64,000 nt of DNA from Progne subis subis (taxonomy: Eukaryota > Chordata > Aves > Passeriformes > Hirundinidae), in contig JAKJHU010000622.1 of the NCBI GenBank assembly GCA_022316685.1, positions 62,001 to 126,000 of the forward strand, given 5' to 3'. A model generated the notes under the pieces. That model ran no database searches. It saw only the letters and a program-made list of their open reading frames with translations, and had not been told where the DNA came from. The translations under genes and the position numbers were made by a program. Shown piece after piece: positions 45,530 through 56,800 of this stretch; within the stretch, counting starts at the first letter, position 1; each line of letters opens with the position of its first letter.

Positions 45530-45675
45530 AAAAAATAAAAACAAAAAAACCCAAAAAAAACCCCCCAAAAACCCCCCAAACAAACAAACAAACAAAAATA
45601 AAACAAAAAAACCCCACCCCACATAATTTTCTATTTTAAAAACAAACAAACAAACAAACAAACAAACAAACCCCC
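45530..45675 (+). repeat. A-rich (CAAA)n and CCCAAAAA tract
   Basis: Alternating A-rich and CCCC words, with (CAAA)n at about 45578-45595 and 45642-45670. Confidence 0.9.
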
Positions 45676-45966
45676 ACAATGAAATAAACTCCAACCAAAA
45701 AACCTCTAAAAAAACCCCAAACCCCAATGACTGAAATGTGTAGAGATATTTCAATATGAAAATGAAATTTGAGGCAGTTCTAAGCCTGGCCTGGCTGTGC
45801 AGGGAGGGTGTCCTGGGATCTGATGTTGGTCCCAAATCCATCAGTGGGATGGAGATGGAGCCCAGTGCCTGTACTCCCAGTACAGCTCTGGAGCTGCCAT
45901 GGGCACCGGAGCTTCCAGGCAATTGTCCCAGGATTGGGTCCACAGAATGTCAAAGGGATGTTTTTT

Positions 45967-46095
45967 GGTGTAAATAATCAATATTTCTGGTGAAATGTCC
46001 CAGCTCAGTGTTTATTCAACTGTTTAAAATCCATTCTTGGAGCTCCTGCCTGCGGCTGCCTCTCAGCTCCTGGCTGAGCTCCTGTTCTCCGTTCC
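45967..46095 (+). repeat. Dispersed duplication, right copy
   Basis: See 45175-45300. This copy ends about 360 bp before the 24-bp array. Confidence 0.88.
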
Positions 46096-46455
46096 TGCAG
46101 GCCCAGCCTGGGCTGGGATCAGAGCAAGCCCTGAGCCAGGGATCATCCTCAGGGTGGAATTCTGGCCAGCAGCTCGGGCTGCCCCACTCCCCAAACTTCT
46201 GGTGGACTCCAAAATTTCCAAGCGTCCTTCCTGGTGGAGGCACCTGGGTACACCCAAACCTCCACGGGACCGGGACCCGAGCAGGGCCAGAGGCTGCTCC
46301 TGGGCTGCTCTGCCAAGTGCCCAAGGCCAGGACGGGGGGAGATGTTCTGTGTCCCAGATTCCCAACCTCATGGGAATCCTGTTCCCAACCCCATGAGGAT
46401 CCTGTTCCCAGTCCTGGTGGGAGGATCACCCAAGCTGATCACCAAGGATCAGCCC

Positions 46456-47557
46456 TGGTGATAATCTTGTTCCCATCCCTGCTGATGATCCTGTTCCTAT
46501 CCCTGCTGATGATCTTGTTCCCATCCCTGCTGATGATCCTGTTCCTATCCCCGCTGATGATCCTGTTCCCATCCCTGCTGATGATCCTGTTCCAGCCCTG
46601 CTGATGATCCTGTTCCATCCCCGCTGATGATCCTGTTCCATCCCCGCTGATGATCCTGTTCCTATCCCTGCTGATGATCCTGTTCCTATCCCTGCTGATG
46701 ATCCTGTTCCTATCCCCGCTGATGATCCTGTTCCCAATCCTGCTGATGATCCTATTCCCATCCCTGCTGATGATCCTGTTCCCATCCCTGCTGATGATCC
46801 TGTTCCCATCCCTGCTGATGATCCTGTTCCTATCCCTGCTGATGATCCTGTTCCTATCCCCGCTGATGATCTCGTTCCCATCCCTGCTGATGATCCTGTT
46901 CCCATCCCTGCTGATGATCCTGTTCCCATCCCTGCTGATGATCCTGTTCCCAGCCCTGCTGATGATCCCGTTCCCATCCCTGCTGATGATCCTGTTCCCA
47001 TCCCTGCTGATGATCCTGTTCCCATCCCTGCTGATGATCCTGTTCCAGCCCTGCTGATGATCCTGTTCCTATCCCTGCTGATGATCCCGTTCCCATCCCT
47101 GCTGATGATCCTGTTCCTATCCCTGCTGATGATCCCGTTCCCATCCCTGCTGATGATCCTGTTCCCATCCCTGCTGATGATCCTGTTCCTATCCCTGCTG
47201 ATGATCCTGTTCCCAATCCTGCTGATGATCCTGTTCCTATCCCTGCTGATGATCCTGTTCCCATCCCTGCTGATGATCCTGTTCCTATCCCTGCTGATGA
47301 TCCTGTTCCCAATCCTGCTGATGATCCTGTTCCCATCCCTGCTGATGATCCCGTTCCTATCCCTGCTGATGATCCTGTTCCTATCCCTGCTGATGATCCT
47401 GTTCCCAATCCTGCTGATGATCCTGTTCCCATCCCTGCTGATGATCCCGTTCCTATCCCTGCTGATGATCCTGTTCCCATCCCTGCTGATGATCCTGTTC
47501 CTATCCCTGCTGATGATCCTGTTCCAGCCCTGCTGATGATCCTGTTCCCAACCCTGC
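46456..47557 (+). repeat. 24-bp minisatellite, ~46 copies (locus 1)
   Basis: Unit GATGATCCTGTTCCCATCCC plus TGCT. Common variants are CCTATCCC, CCAATCC, CCAGCCC, CCCGCT, and shortened 22-23-bp units (TTCCAGCCC, TTCCATCCC). Strings of variants repeat as blocks, for example 'CCCAATCC, CCCATCCC, CCCGTTCCTATCCC' near 47320 and again near 47410. The same unit forms the array at 53624-54006. Multiple-of-three length keeps frames open on both strands. Confidence 0.96.
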
Positions 47558-47829
47558 AGCTGGAATTCCCATCCACACCCCCAGAGCGCTTCTGGCGCTC
47601 CCTGGCTCTCCCTTGCTCCAAAGGAAGTTTCTGTCCCCGGGTTTTGCTGCTTTCCCTGCAGTGGGACACCGGAGGCTGGGCTGGAGCAGGATGCACAGAA
47701 GATCAACTCACACCCCTGCTTGGATTTAAAATGAACCCCCAAATGATTTAAACCTCAGGCTTTTCCAGGATTTTAAAACTGGATCCGCCTTGGTGATGGT
47801 TCTTTGGGATCAGTGGCAATTCCAGACCC
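47558..47829. other. Unique spacer
   Basis: Nothing recognised. Confidence 0.4.
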
Positions 47830-48400
47830 AGCTGGGATTTGGGACTGTGGTTTTCCACCCTCCCTGCAGCAGGGAGCTCACAGCACCTGCAGACTCTTCT
47901 CCTTCTCTCCCCACACCCTTCATCCCCTCCATCCCTCCATCCCTCCACTTGGACTTTTGTACAATTCTGGAATAACACAACAAAGCATCAGTAACATCTG
48001 GGATGCGCTTTGATGTTCACAGAGGAGAAAGTGGTTCCAAGGTCAGTGATTTTCCTGGTTCTCCTTTTAAATCATCCCTGTGCTGAGGCCAAGGTGAGGG
48101 ATCAGGATTCCTGATGAGAAGTGGGAAGGGGAACTGTGGTTTTCCAGCCCAGTGCCCACAGCAGGGAGCTCACAGGACCTGCAGACTTCTCCTTCTCTCC
48201 CCACACCATTGAAGGAATTCTGATCCCTTCGCTTGCACTTTGGAAAGAGACAATTCTGGAATGACACAATGAGGCATCAGTACCAAAGACAGTGATTTTC
48301 CTGGCCCTTCTTTTCAATCATCACTGGGTTGAATCCAAGAGGAGGGATCCTTAAGAATTCCTTAAATTCCTTATGAGAAGTGAGAAGAGGGCTGGAGAGC
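47830..48400 (+). repeat. ~290-bp segment duplicated two to three times
   Basis: 'ACTGTGGTTTTCCA' plus 'GCAGGGAGCTCACAG(C/G)ACCTG' plus 'CTTCTCCTTCTCTCCCCACA' plus 'ACAATTCTGGAAT(A/G)ACACAA' occurs at about 47843-47985 and 48134-48275. Parts of a third copy ('GAGGGATC', 'ATGAGAAGTG') follow to about 48390. These are old, diverged copies. Confidence 0.8.
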
Positions 48401-48539
48401 CCCAGGTACCTCCTGTCCCTTAACCCCTCTGGAGAAAGGAAAGCAGCTCCCTCCCTACTCACCTAAATGATTTTATACTCACCCCTGGCCTTTATTTCAT
48501 TCTCCTGCCCATTCTCTATCTTAATTACGATTTTCCCCC

Positions 48540-48720
48540 CTCCCTGGGCAGCCAAACCTCTCAGATTTTGCCTTTCGGTCGGGTTATTTCGGGAACTCAT
48601 TAAATGCCCTGGTCACGTGCTCGTTATTAGAAAATGAAAACAACTCGGTGGCTGTGCCACGGGAGAGGCTTCCTGGTGAATTACCGGAGTTAAGCAGTGG
48701 CTTAACAGCTTGAGACTCCT
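48540..48720. promoter_or_regulatory. Possible regulatory stretch with an E-box
   Basis: Repeat-free sequence with a perfect CACGTG E-box in the context GTCACGTG (48612-48619), followed by GTTATTAGAAAATG and homeodomain-like ATTA words. Single motifs are weak evidence and no gene is adjacent. Confidence 0.25.
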
Positions 48721-49089
48721 GGAACATTAGGCAGGGTTTTTTTAGACCTTTAATGCACGGCAGATTACGCCGCTTCCTGCTCGGAATGGGCTGAGGTTGT
48801 TGTCTGTGGTTGGTTTAATGGGATGCTGCAGGGGGATGAGGCAGGAATCAGAGAGCGGTCGCTGGATGAGGACAAGGGTTTGAATAAAGGGAGGGGAAAC
48901 CAAGCCATGAGCAAGGCCCATCCTGGGGCTGGCAGCAGGGCAGAATCGTGCTGGGATCCACCAAACTTCAAATATTGGCGTCAGACCTCGAGAAAACATC
49001 CTTTGGGAAGGAACTGCGTCCTCTCCTCCCTCCTCTCCTCAGCTGAGATCACCCAAAGCCCCGGTGCCACTGCTGGAGAGCCCCAGAAC
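48721..49089. other. Unique DNA, no gene seen
   Basis: Nothing recognised. Confidence 0.4.
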
Positions 49090-49665
49090 CCCTGATCAAT
49101 AAACAAAATCCCTGGAGATCAGGGATCAATAAACACTCTGGAGATGAGGGATCAATAAACAAAATCCCCGGAGATGAGGGACTGATAAACAAAATCCCTG
49201 GAGATGAGGGATCAATAAACAAAATCCCTGGAGATCAGGGATTAATATAATCATTGGAGATGAGAGATTAATAAACAAAATCCCTGGACATGAGGGATCA
49301 ATAAACACCCTGGAGATGAAGGATCAATACACAAACACCTGCAGATGGGGGATCAATGAACACCCTAAAAATGAGGGATCAATACACAAACACCTGGAGA
49401 TGGGGGATCAATGAACACCCCAAAAATGAGGGATCAATACACAAACACCTGCAGATGGGGGATCAATGAACACCCTAAAAATGAGGGAACAACACACAAA
49501 CACCTGCAGATGAGGGATCAATAAATACCCCAAAAATGAGGGAACAATACACAAACACCTGCAGATGGGGGATCAATGAACACACTGGAGATGAGGGATC
49601 AATACACAAACACCTGCAGATGGGGGATCAATGAACACACTGGAGATGAGGGATCAATCCCTCGG
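49090..49665 (+). repeat. ~32-bp minisatellite with a ~60-bp dimer form
   Basis: The left half repeats 'GGGATCAATAAACAAAATCC' plus CTGGAGATGA. The right half alternates 'GGGATCAATACACAAACACC' plus TGCAGATG with 'GGGATCAATGAACACCC' plus TAAAAATGA, making a dimer of about 60 bp in roughly six copies. Two stages of the same array family lie side by side. Confidence 0.93.
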
Positions 49666-50102
49666 CCTCAGGGAGCTCAGGACGTAGAGCTCTGTCCCTG
49701 TGTGTCACCGGGGGACAGATCTGAGCGACCCAATATTGCGGTGTAGGGACGGCCACGGAGCTCCTCTGGCTGTCCTTTGCCCCGCTGTGGCGTTCTTTAT
49801 CTCACAAGGGCACATTGTGGGGTTTGATATCAGTTTTCGGTTAAGCAGACAAAAATGTGCCTGCCCAGAAAAGGTTTGGGCTCAGGGGAAATTCAACAGG
49901 AAAAGCTCTGCTAAACTCCCGGCTTTCTGATCTGAAACTTGACTTTGTTGTGATTTACCCGTCCTGTGGTATCAGATGGTAACTTTGGAGCACGGAAGTA
50001 ATAACCCAAATATTTGCAGAGGTTTGCTCTTCCTCAGTCTGTTAATAAATGTTGGTTTGGGTGGGAGGATGAGCTTAGGGATCTGCATCTTAAAATCAGG
50101 CA
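49666..50102. other. Unique DNA, no gene seen
   Basis: Nothing recognised. Confidence 0.4.
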
Positions 50103-50437
50103 GGGAATGGGATGGGATGGGATGGGATGGGATGGGATGGGATGGGATGGGATGGGACGGGACAGGACGGGACGGGACGGGACGGGACGGGACGGGACGG
50201 GACGGGATGGGATGGATGGGATGGGATGGGATGGGATGGGATGGGATGGGACGGGACGGGACGGGATGGGATGGGATGGGATGGGATGGGATGGGATGGG
50301 ATGGGATGGGATGGGATGGGATGGGATGGGATGGGATGGGATGGGACGGGACGGGATGGGATGTTGGGATGGAATGGAATGGAATGGAATGGAATGGAAT
50401 GGAATGGAATGGAATGGAATGGAATGGAATGGAATGG
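50103..50437 (+). repeat. (GGGAT)n/(GGGAC)n/(GGAAT)n pentamer array
   Basis: Starts as GGGAT, passes through a GGGAC block (50156-50207), returns to GGGAT with further GGGAC patches (50247-50263 and 50344-50354), and switches at about 50370 to about 13 pure GGAAT units. The first part is the same pentamer, in the opposite orientation, as at 5485 and 34503. The plus strand has G-quadruplex potential up to about 50369. Confidence 0.97.
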
Positions 50438-50644
50438 CTGGATGGAATCCCAGGCACACATCTGGGATGCAGTTTGCCGTCACAGACAGTGTCCATCGAA
50501 CATCAGGAAAAAGGAAAAGGGCTGAGGGTTGTACAAAAAGAGATGCTGGGAGCACGTGGGCTCTGGTTTGCTCAGTGATTTTTATTTCCTTTTGTTGGAC
50601 TGGGATTCCTTCAAACAAAATGAACCAGGCTGAGCTCTCCAGGG

Positions 50645-50795
50645 AAAATGTGGCTGCCCCTGGATCCCTGGCAGTGCCCAAGGCCAGGCTGGACACTGGG
50701 GCAGTGGGAGCTGTCCCTGCCAGGGCAGGGGTGGCACTGGGTAGGATTTAAGGTCCCTTCCCACCCAAATCATTCCAGGATTCCATGATAAACAT
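50645..50795 (+). mobile_element. CR1 LINE 3' fragment
   Basis: 'TGTGGCTGCCCCTGGATCCC', 'AAGGCCAGGCTGGACACTGG', 'AGGATTTAAGGTCCCTTCCC' and 'CATTCCAGGATTCCATGATA' run in order in plus orientation. The last part is the intact 3' terminus. Confidence 0.92.
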
Positions 50796-51263
50796 TCCCC
50801 TGTGCAGCATCTCAGCCCCTCCCAGGGGAATGCAGGGACAGGCTCAGGACAGGCTGGGGACAGGCATCGGTGATGGGAACGGGGCAGAGCCCTCCACCCC
50901 ACACACATCCAGAAACCAAGCTCTGGTGGTTTTTGTCACTGAACAAAGTTTGGGGGTCTTTTATAATTTCCAAGAGAGTCTCAAATGGCTCTTTTCCACC
51001 TGGGATCTGGCTGCTCAGGAGGCAGCAGCTCCCTGACCCCCAAAGCCAGCCCTGAAGAGCCCCCAGGAGCTGCTCAGCTCTGGGCATTCCCGCCCTGCTC
51101 CTGTGCAACCCCATTCCAGCTGCAGCGAGCAGCGCTGGGACCGGATGGATCAGCACCCACCTGGTTTGGGCAGAGCCTCTCAGGGCCCTGAGAGCATTCC
51201 CAGCCCTGTCTGAGCGCCATTCCTGCTTTTCCCATCCCTTTTCCCTCTCCTGTCATCCCCTGC
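50796..51263. other. Unique DNA, no gene seen
   Basis: Nothing recognised. Confidence 0.4.
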
Positions 51264-51686
51264 TGTTGGAATTCCGGAAACTTAGATTTTAGGATTTTGG
51301 TATATAGTAATATAAGTGGGGCAAGATGGAGACTTTAGGGTGGAGATTAGTTGTTCTTTTTTCAACTTCTTCCTTCTTCATGGGTTTGGGTGGCTTTCTG
51401 TAACTGGGTGGAAAAGTTCTGCATTGCGGACCTTGGGTGGTCATTATTGGGTCAGAAATATAAATAATAGAGGTGTCACCTCGTTATTGGGCAATTAGCG
51501 CTTAAATAACCTTGGAAAGAATAAGAGGTACTCCATTTTACCTCATTTCTCCCACTTGCTAGTTAGAGCTCACGGCTCGTGAGGCTGTGAATAGATAAGA
51601 ATTAATAAACACTGAGTCTGAACACAAACTGCGACTCCCGTGTGTTGATCCCGACCTCGGCAGAAAGAGAAGCCAGAACCGTCACA
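51264..51686 (+). mobile_element. Solo LTR, family E (6-bp duplication)
   Basis: 423 bp starting TGTTGGAATTCC and ending CGTCACA, flanked by a perfect 6-bp duplication, ccctgc (51258-51263 and 51687-51692). AATAAA is at 51604-51609. It has the same 'GGGGCAAGATGGAGACTTTA' type word found in family B ('GGGGACAAGATGGAGAATTT'), which suggests a distant relation. Class II-like by duplication length. Confidence 0.93.
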
Positions 51687-51692
51687 CCCTGC

Positions 51693-52903
51693 ATGTCCTG
51701 CGCCTCAGACTGTGATCCCAAAGCCGTGTGGCGCAGGGATCCGAGCTGTGGGGCTGGAGGAGGCTGCAGAGGAACTGAACCCACAGCCAGGCTCAGCCTC
51801 GGTGCCTTCGCTCCTGATTAAAGAAGTGCGGGAAGAGGAGCAGCAGAACGAACCCATCCCTCGCTTTCCTGCTCCCAAGAGCGTTCCTGAAACAGCAGTG
51901 GAAAGGAAATGCAGCTCCCTGCTCCCTGCTCAGCGGGTTTGAGGGGTGCTTTAAAAGGGAACCCGTGGTGTTTCCATGGCTCCCTGTCAGTCCTCACAGG
52001 AGAAACCCCATCCAAAGTCGGAATTCCCACGGAAGGATCAGCCTGATCCTGCTGTGCTCTGCGCAGTAGGGGCGGATCCTGGGGAAAGGGGCAAGGTTGA
52101 CTGTTGGAAATATTCCAGAGGTTTAAACAAGCCCTAAACTCCTCCCTCCAGCCGTGTCCTTCCCCCCAGAGCTGGTGTTGCCATGGGAGAAGATCCACAA
52201 GGAAGTTTCCGAATCTTCTTCACGCTGTGAATTTTTCACCTGCCTATTTATTTTCATGGGAGAAAAAGAAGGAGGAATGAACCACGGAGGGATTAGCTCT
52301 GACCTCTGAAATATAACTGAAACCTGGGGGTGCCAGCAGCACATCCTGCCTGAAAAAAGCAGGAAAACCAGCAGCTTTGGCTTTGTTTTTATCCATTTCA
52401 CTCCTCCTGTCCCTCCTTTTCACCGATCCTGGCCAGCTCCCATCCCTGGCCGTGCAGCAGGAGGGTTTTCCCTGTTCCCAGCAATCCCAGCTCCAGCGTG
52501 GAGCCCAGCTCAGGGTTTCTGGAGTGTGTGCCAGGAATGGATGTGGGGGTTAGGTAAATCCCTGCCCTTCGCCTCTGGCAGCAGGCAGGAGCTTTATTGA
52601 GGGGGGCAGGCCCCCAAACCCACTCCCATCCCCAAGTTCTTGAATAATGGCGGATTCAGTCGGTTACAGAATGAAATCATTTATTTAATGGACACAAAAC
52701 TAACAGACAGAAGACTTAAAATAAACCGATACTGCACAGGAATAAAGATAAAAAGACAAAATAGCAATAGATATATACAGAGTGGGGTTGAAGATACCTA
52801 TTATTAAAGTCATCTATTAATGTTACAGCTAGTGAAGAAATAATAAAATTCAGGATTCAGTGTATCTTACCATCCAATTGCTGGTGGGGCACACATGGAG
52901 ATG
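51693..52903. other. Unique DNA, no gene seen
   Basis: 52640-52870 is AT-leaning. No exon or repeat family was recognised. Confidence 0.4.
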
Positions 52904-53295
52904 TGTTACCCTGGTTTTTCTGAGTTTTTTAAAGCCTTTTGAATTTTCATAAATGGAGTCAGATCTTTAGCTACTGCACAATATTAGGAGCAGTTTTCTA
53001 CCTTTTTCCCACAGATGTAACATAAACAAATCCTTTGTTTTTCATTCTCTGTCCTTTGTTTGCATATTTCTAACCTGAAAACAATTGTAACTGACAGTTG
53101 GTTTAGCCACTTGGCTGAAAGGTGAAAAACCCCAGAAGCCAATCTTCTGCTAGACCCACAAATGTATAAAAAGTAAGAAATAAAACCAAGAGGCTCTCTC
53201 TCTCCGCCTGGACTCAGCCTTGAGCCGGATCGGAGGAACCTGTGCTCTGTGAAACCTCTTGTCTGCGTGTGGCTGCTTTGTGTGTCTCAGTGACA
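52904..53295 (+). mobile_element. Solo LTR, family A, copy 2
   Basis: 392 bp starting TGTTAC and ending GTGACA, with a perfect 6-bp duplication, gagatg (52898-52903 and 53296-53301). TATAAAA is at 53165-53171 and AATAAA at 53179-53184. It matches 1836-2231 along its length with scattered differences, mostly in the R/U5-like part. Confidence 0.96.
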
Positions 53296-53301
53296 GAGAT
53301 G

Positions 53302-53623
53302 CTTTCTCTAAATCCCCAGGGAAGTAACCATGGAATCTGTCTCCAAACTCCAGGGAGAAGTTCTTTACATCTTGAGGGTGCGTGTGTAGAGGCTTCTGCC
53401 TCTGGTAACTCATGTGTCCGTTATAGTTGGTAGAAGATCGTCTCTCACTCAAGAACATTGTTTTATCTCTTCCCACGTCTGCCCTCCAGACTAAGATGTG
53501 GATTCTCAGCTGGGGCCTGAGGCCATTTGGTGCAGGAGATGATCCCTTCGGCCTTTCAGCCCCTAGGTTATCTCTTCATATCTGCACCAACAACTTCCCA
53601 AACTGATGAGGATATTCCTCCCG
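53302..53623. other. Unique DNA, no gene seen
   Basis: Nothing recognised. Confidence 0.4.
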
Positions 53624-54006
53624 AGCCTGCTGATGATCCTGTTCCCAATCCTGCTGATGATCCTGTTCCCAATCCTGCTGATGATCCTGTTCCCATCCCT
53701 GCTGATGATCCTGTTCCCATCCCTGCTGATGATCCTGTTCCCATCCCTGCTGATGATCCTGTTCCTATCCCTGCTGATGATCCCGTTCCCATCCCTGCTG
53801 ATGATCCTGTTCCCAATCCTGCTGATGATCCCGTTCCCAGCCCTGCTGATGATCCTGTTCCCATCCCTGCTGATGATCCTGTTCCTATCCCTGCTGATGA
53901 TCCCGTTCCCATCCCTGCTGATGATCCCGTTCCCATCCCTGCTGATGATCCTGTTCCCAATCCTGCTGATGATCCCATTCCTATCCCTGCTGATGATCCT
54001 GTTCCC
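53624..54006 (+). repeat. 24-bp minisatellite, >=16 copies (locus 2), cut by a gap
   Basis: Same unit as locus 1 (GATGATCCTGTTCCCATCCC plus TGCT) with the same variant set (CCAATCC, CCTATCCC, CCAGCCC, CCCGTT). It runs straight into the N run, so its true length is unknown. The flanks of the two loci do not match. Confidence 0.95.
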
Positions 54007-54106
54007 NNNNNNNNNNNNNNNNNNNNNNNNNNNNNNNNNNNNNNNNNNNNNNNNNNNNNNNNNNNNNNNNNNNNNNNNNNNNNNNNNNNNNNNNNNNNNN
54101 NNNNNN
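54007..54106. other. Assembly gap, 100 N
   Basis: Exactly 100 N, a conventional placeholder for a gap of unknown size. It begins inside the 24-bp array; the sequence on the far side is unrelated to the repeat. Confidence 0.99.
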
Positions 54107-54689
54107 GAACAGGCTGCTGAGGGACGGGTTCAGGGCTTAAAATGCACTCGGATCCCAAAATAAAGCTCGGGATAACGATGGATACGGAACGATTGCAACT
54201 TCCTTGTATCCCTCCTGACCTAGATAATTATCCTAAACTTTGGAAAACCCTCCCAAGGGATAACATCCCACCAGGAGACAGCGCCGGGAAGCGCTGAGCC
54301 CAGGAGCTGCCGGGGTCTGGAGGGACCAGGCTCCCGCCGCATCCCAAAATTCCAGAGGCAAAAGGAAAATCAGCGCTGCCAGGCACAGGCCTCCGATTCC
54401 CAGAGCTTTTGTGCGGCTCCATCCCGACCTGCTGCATTCCTGCAGCCGTGGACAGGCTGCATTCAATATCCTGGGAATTCAGGCACTCCCTGGTGGCTCC
54501 CCAGGCGAGTTTTCCAGGGGGAAACTTTGAGTTCTGCGGATATTCCCATTATCCTAAAGGCCCGTTATTTGTGTCTTCCGCCCTCAGGGATGTCGGAATT
54601 GGAGCATGGAATTACAACAGAAGGGAAAGGAGATGTTCTTGCAGCACCCCATGAGCACTGGATCCAACAAAAGTGGCATTTGCTGCTCT
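54107..54689. other. Unique DNA, no gene seen
   Basis: Nothing recognised. Bases right after the gap may be affected by the join. Confidence 0.4.
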
Positions 54690-54915
54690 GGGGTCACACA
54701 AAAACCCCACACAAAACCCCACACAAACTGGCATTTGCAGGCCTGGTCCCACACAAAAAAAACCCACAAAAACCCCACACAAAAACCCCACACAAAACCC
54801 AGCATTTGCAGGCCTGGTCCCACACAAAAAAACCCACAAATCCCCCACAAAAACCCCACACAAAACTGGCATTTGCAGGCCCGGTCCCACACAAAAACCC
54901 CCCACACAAAAACCT
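54690..54915 (+). repeat. ~65-75-bp minisatellite, three copies
   Basis: 'TGGCATTTGCAGGCCTGGTC' plus 'CCACACAAAAA' plus several 'CCCCACACAAAAC' words. The inner 14-bp CCCCACACAAAAAC word is itself repeated a variable number of times within each unit. Confidence 0.9.
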
Positions 54916-56279
54916 TGAGAAGTGTCACTCACCCCCTGCTCTGGGGATTTGTGTCCCTGGATTCCCTTCAGGGACAGGGCAAACAGAAATAATTCCCATT
55001 CTGCAATTTCAGAACAAAACTTCCAATAGGAATTTAGCTTCCAGGTCCTTCCGACTCCCCAAAGCCAAATTAAATCCCACTGATGGATTCAGCATGATTA
55101 GGAGTGAAAAAAAAAGTCATTTTTGCCCCAGCTGAAAAGCACCTTTTGCTCTCACCGTCAACCAAAGCAGGTTCAACACCCGAAAAATCCCAATTTATTT
55201 GGCTACCACAGCAATTTCTCCATCATTACCTGATTTATTTGTTTAAATCTGCAGTTCTTGCTCTCCCCACCCCTCCATGCCCCTCAGAGCCCATTCGGTC
55301 TGACCCCTAAATATTTCCCTTCCCTCCCCTTCACATGCCAGGTACCTGATTTTTGTGGGTTTTTTTCCCAGCACAGAATTCCCCTCCAATTAATTAATCC
55401 AAGTTATAATCAATCAAATTATCACCGTGTGGTTTTGGGGGTTGGGGCATTCCTGCTGCACGGGAGAATTTCTTTCTCGCCCCAAATTCCCTGCAGCCAG
55501 GAGGTTTTGTTTTGTTTTTGTTTTTCAGGAAAATCCGACCAAACTGCTTCGGAACGGCCCTTCAAAACAAAACAAGTTGTTTGTCTCGGCAATTTGCACT
55601 CTCCCATGAAATTCCCTCCGATGCCAGAAGCACAGGAAACAACAACAACAACAAAAAAATTCAAAATACGAGCCCAAGCCACCAAAACTGGGGTGAAACG
55701 GATATCCCTGCAAATGCAGGGACTCTGAAAAGCAGCGCAGCGGCTGGCAAAGGGCAGGAGAGACGAGGGATGAGGGTAAATTTATTTTCATGGATTAGAA
55801 CACAAAGGGGAACTGGCTGGGGAGGACTGGAAATGCCTTTGGAACCTGGATGGGGGTTCCAGGGATTAGGATGGTGCAGCTGAGCCTTCGCCAGGTACCT
55901 GTGCATAAAATTCCACCTAAAATCCAATTTTGGTTATTCCAAACGTCCTGGACCTTTTGTTTTCCAATCCATCCACCAGGAACAAATCCATCCGGGAGCA
56001 CCCACCGGGATTGTAAAACACGCTTTAGCTCTCGAGGCAGCTAAAAAAGCAGGAGAGAAGTTTTGTTTGGCTCCAAGGTGCTTTTCCAGGGCCCCTGAGC
56101 TCATCCCTGACATCACCACCAGCTTCTCTCATCCCTCCTTTGCTCAGTGATCAATTCCGGGCTCGCTGATCCCAGAGCACCCCTGGTTACATCAGGATTT
56201 GCTCACTGCTGGTTCCTGCGGCCCCCAAATCCCATCCCTGAGGCAGCAGCAGCCCTGGGCCCTTCCCCCAGGGAGGCAG
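54916..56279. other. Unique DNA, no gene seen
   Basis: Nothing recognised apart from a short (ACA)n near 55640. Confidence 0.4.
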
Positions 56280-56800
56280 GAGATGATCCGGCCATCCACG
56301 GGCATCTCCTGCCCTGGATTTCATCGTCCCAGCTCCTTCCCAAGATGTGGCAGAGGAGAAACGTTCTGCAGCACTGAAACCTGGGCTGCTCCAGGGGTGG
56401 AAAACCCACTGGGAGGGCTGGAATCCCATGGGATCCTCCTCTGGGATCCATCCATGGGCACCTCCTGCCCGGGATTTTATGGTGCCAGCTCCTCACCAAG
56501 GTCCCACAGGAGCAGCCAGGGACAGACAGGTTGTGCAGTACTGAAACCCCATGCCACTCCAGGGGTGGAAAACCCACTGGGAGAGCTGGAATCCCATGGG
56601 ATCCTCCTCTGGGATCCATCCATGGGCACCTCCTGCCCGGGATTTTATGGTCCAAGGTCCCACAGGAGCAGCCAGGGACAGACAGATTGTGCAGGACTGA
56701 AACCTGCGCTGCTCCAGGGGTGGAAAACCCACGGGAAAGGCTGGAATCCCACGGGATGCTCCTGTGGGACCCTCCTCTCCCAGGGAGTGGGGACAGAGCC
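56280..56800 (+). repeat. 155-168-bp tandem repeat, three copies
   Basis: 'CCAGGGGTGGAAAACCCAC' recurs near 56392, 56560 and 56715. Each copy also has 'GGCTGGAATCCCATGGGATC', 'CATCCATGGGCACCTCCTGC', 'GGGATTTTATGGT' and 'CAGCCAGGGACAGACAG'. A partial copy with 'ATCCACGGGCATCTCCTGCC' starts the array at about 56290. Confidence 0.93.

Noticed and set aside
50370..50437. Human-type satellite II/III contamination
   Set aside because: The GGAAT block is continuous with the local GGGAT array and avian CR1 lies nearby, so it is native.
54107..54163. Coding sequence across the N run
   Set aside because: Frames that cross the 100-N gap are meaningless because its real length is unknown.
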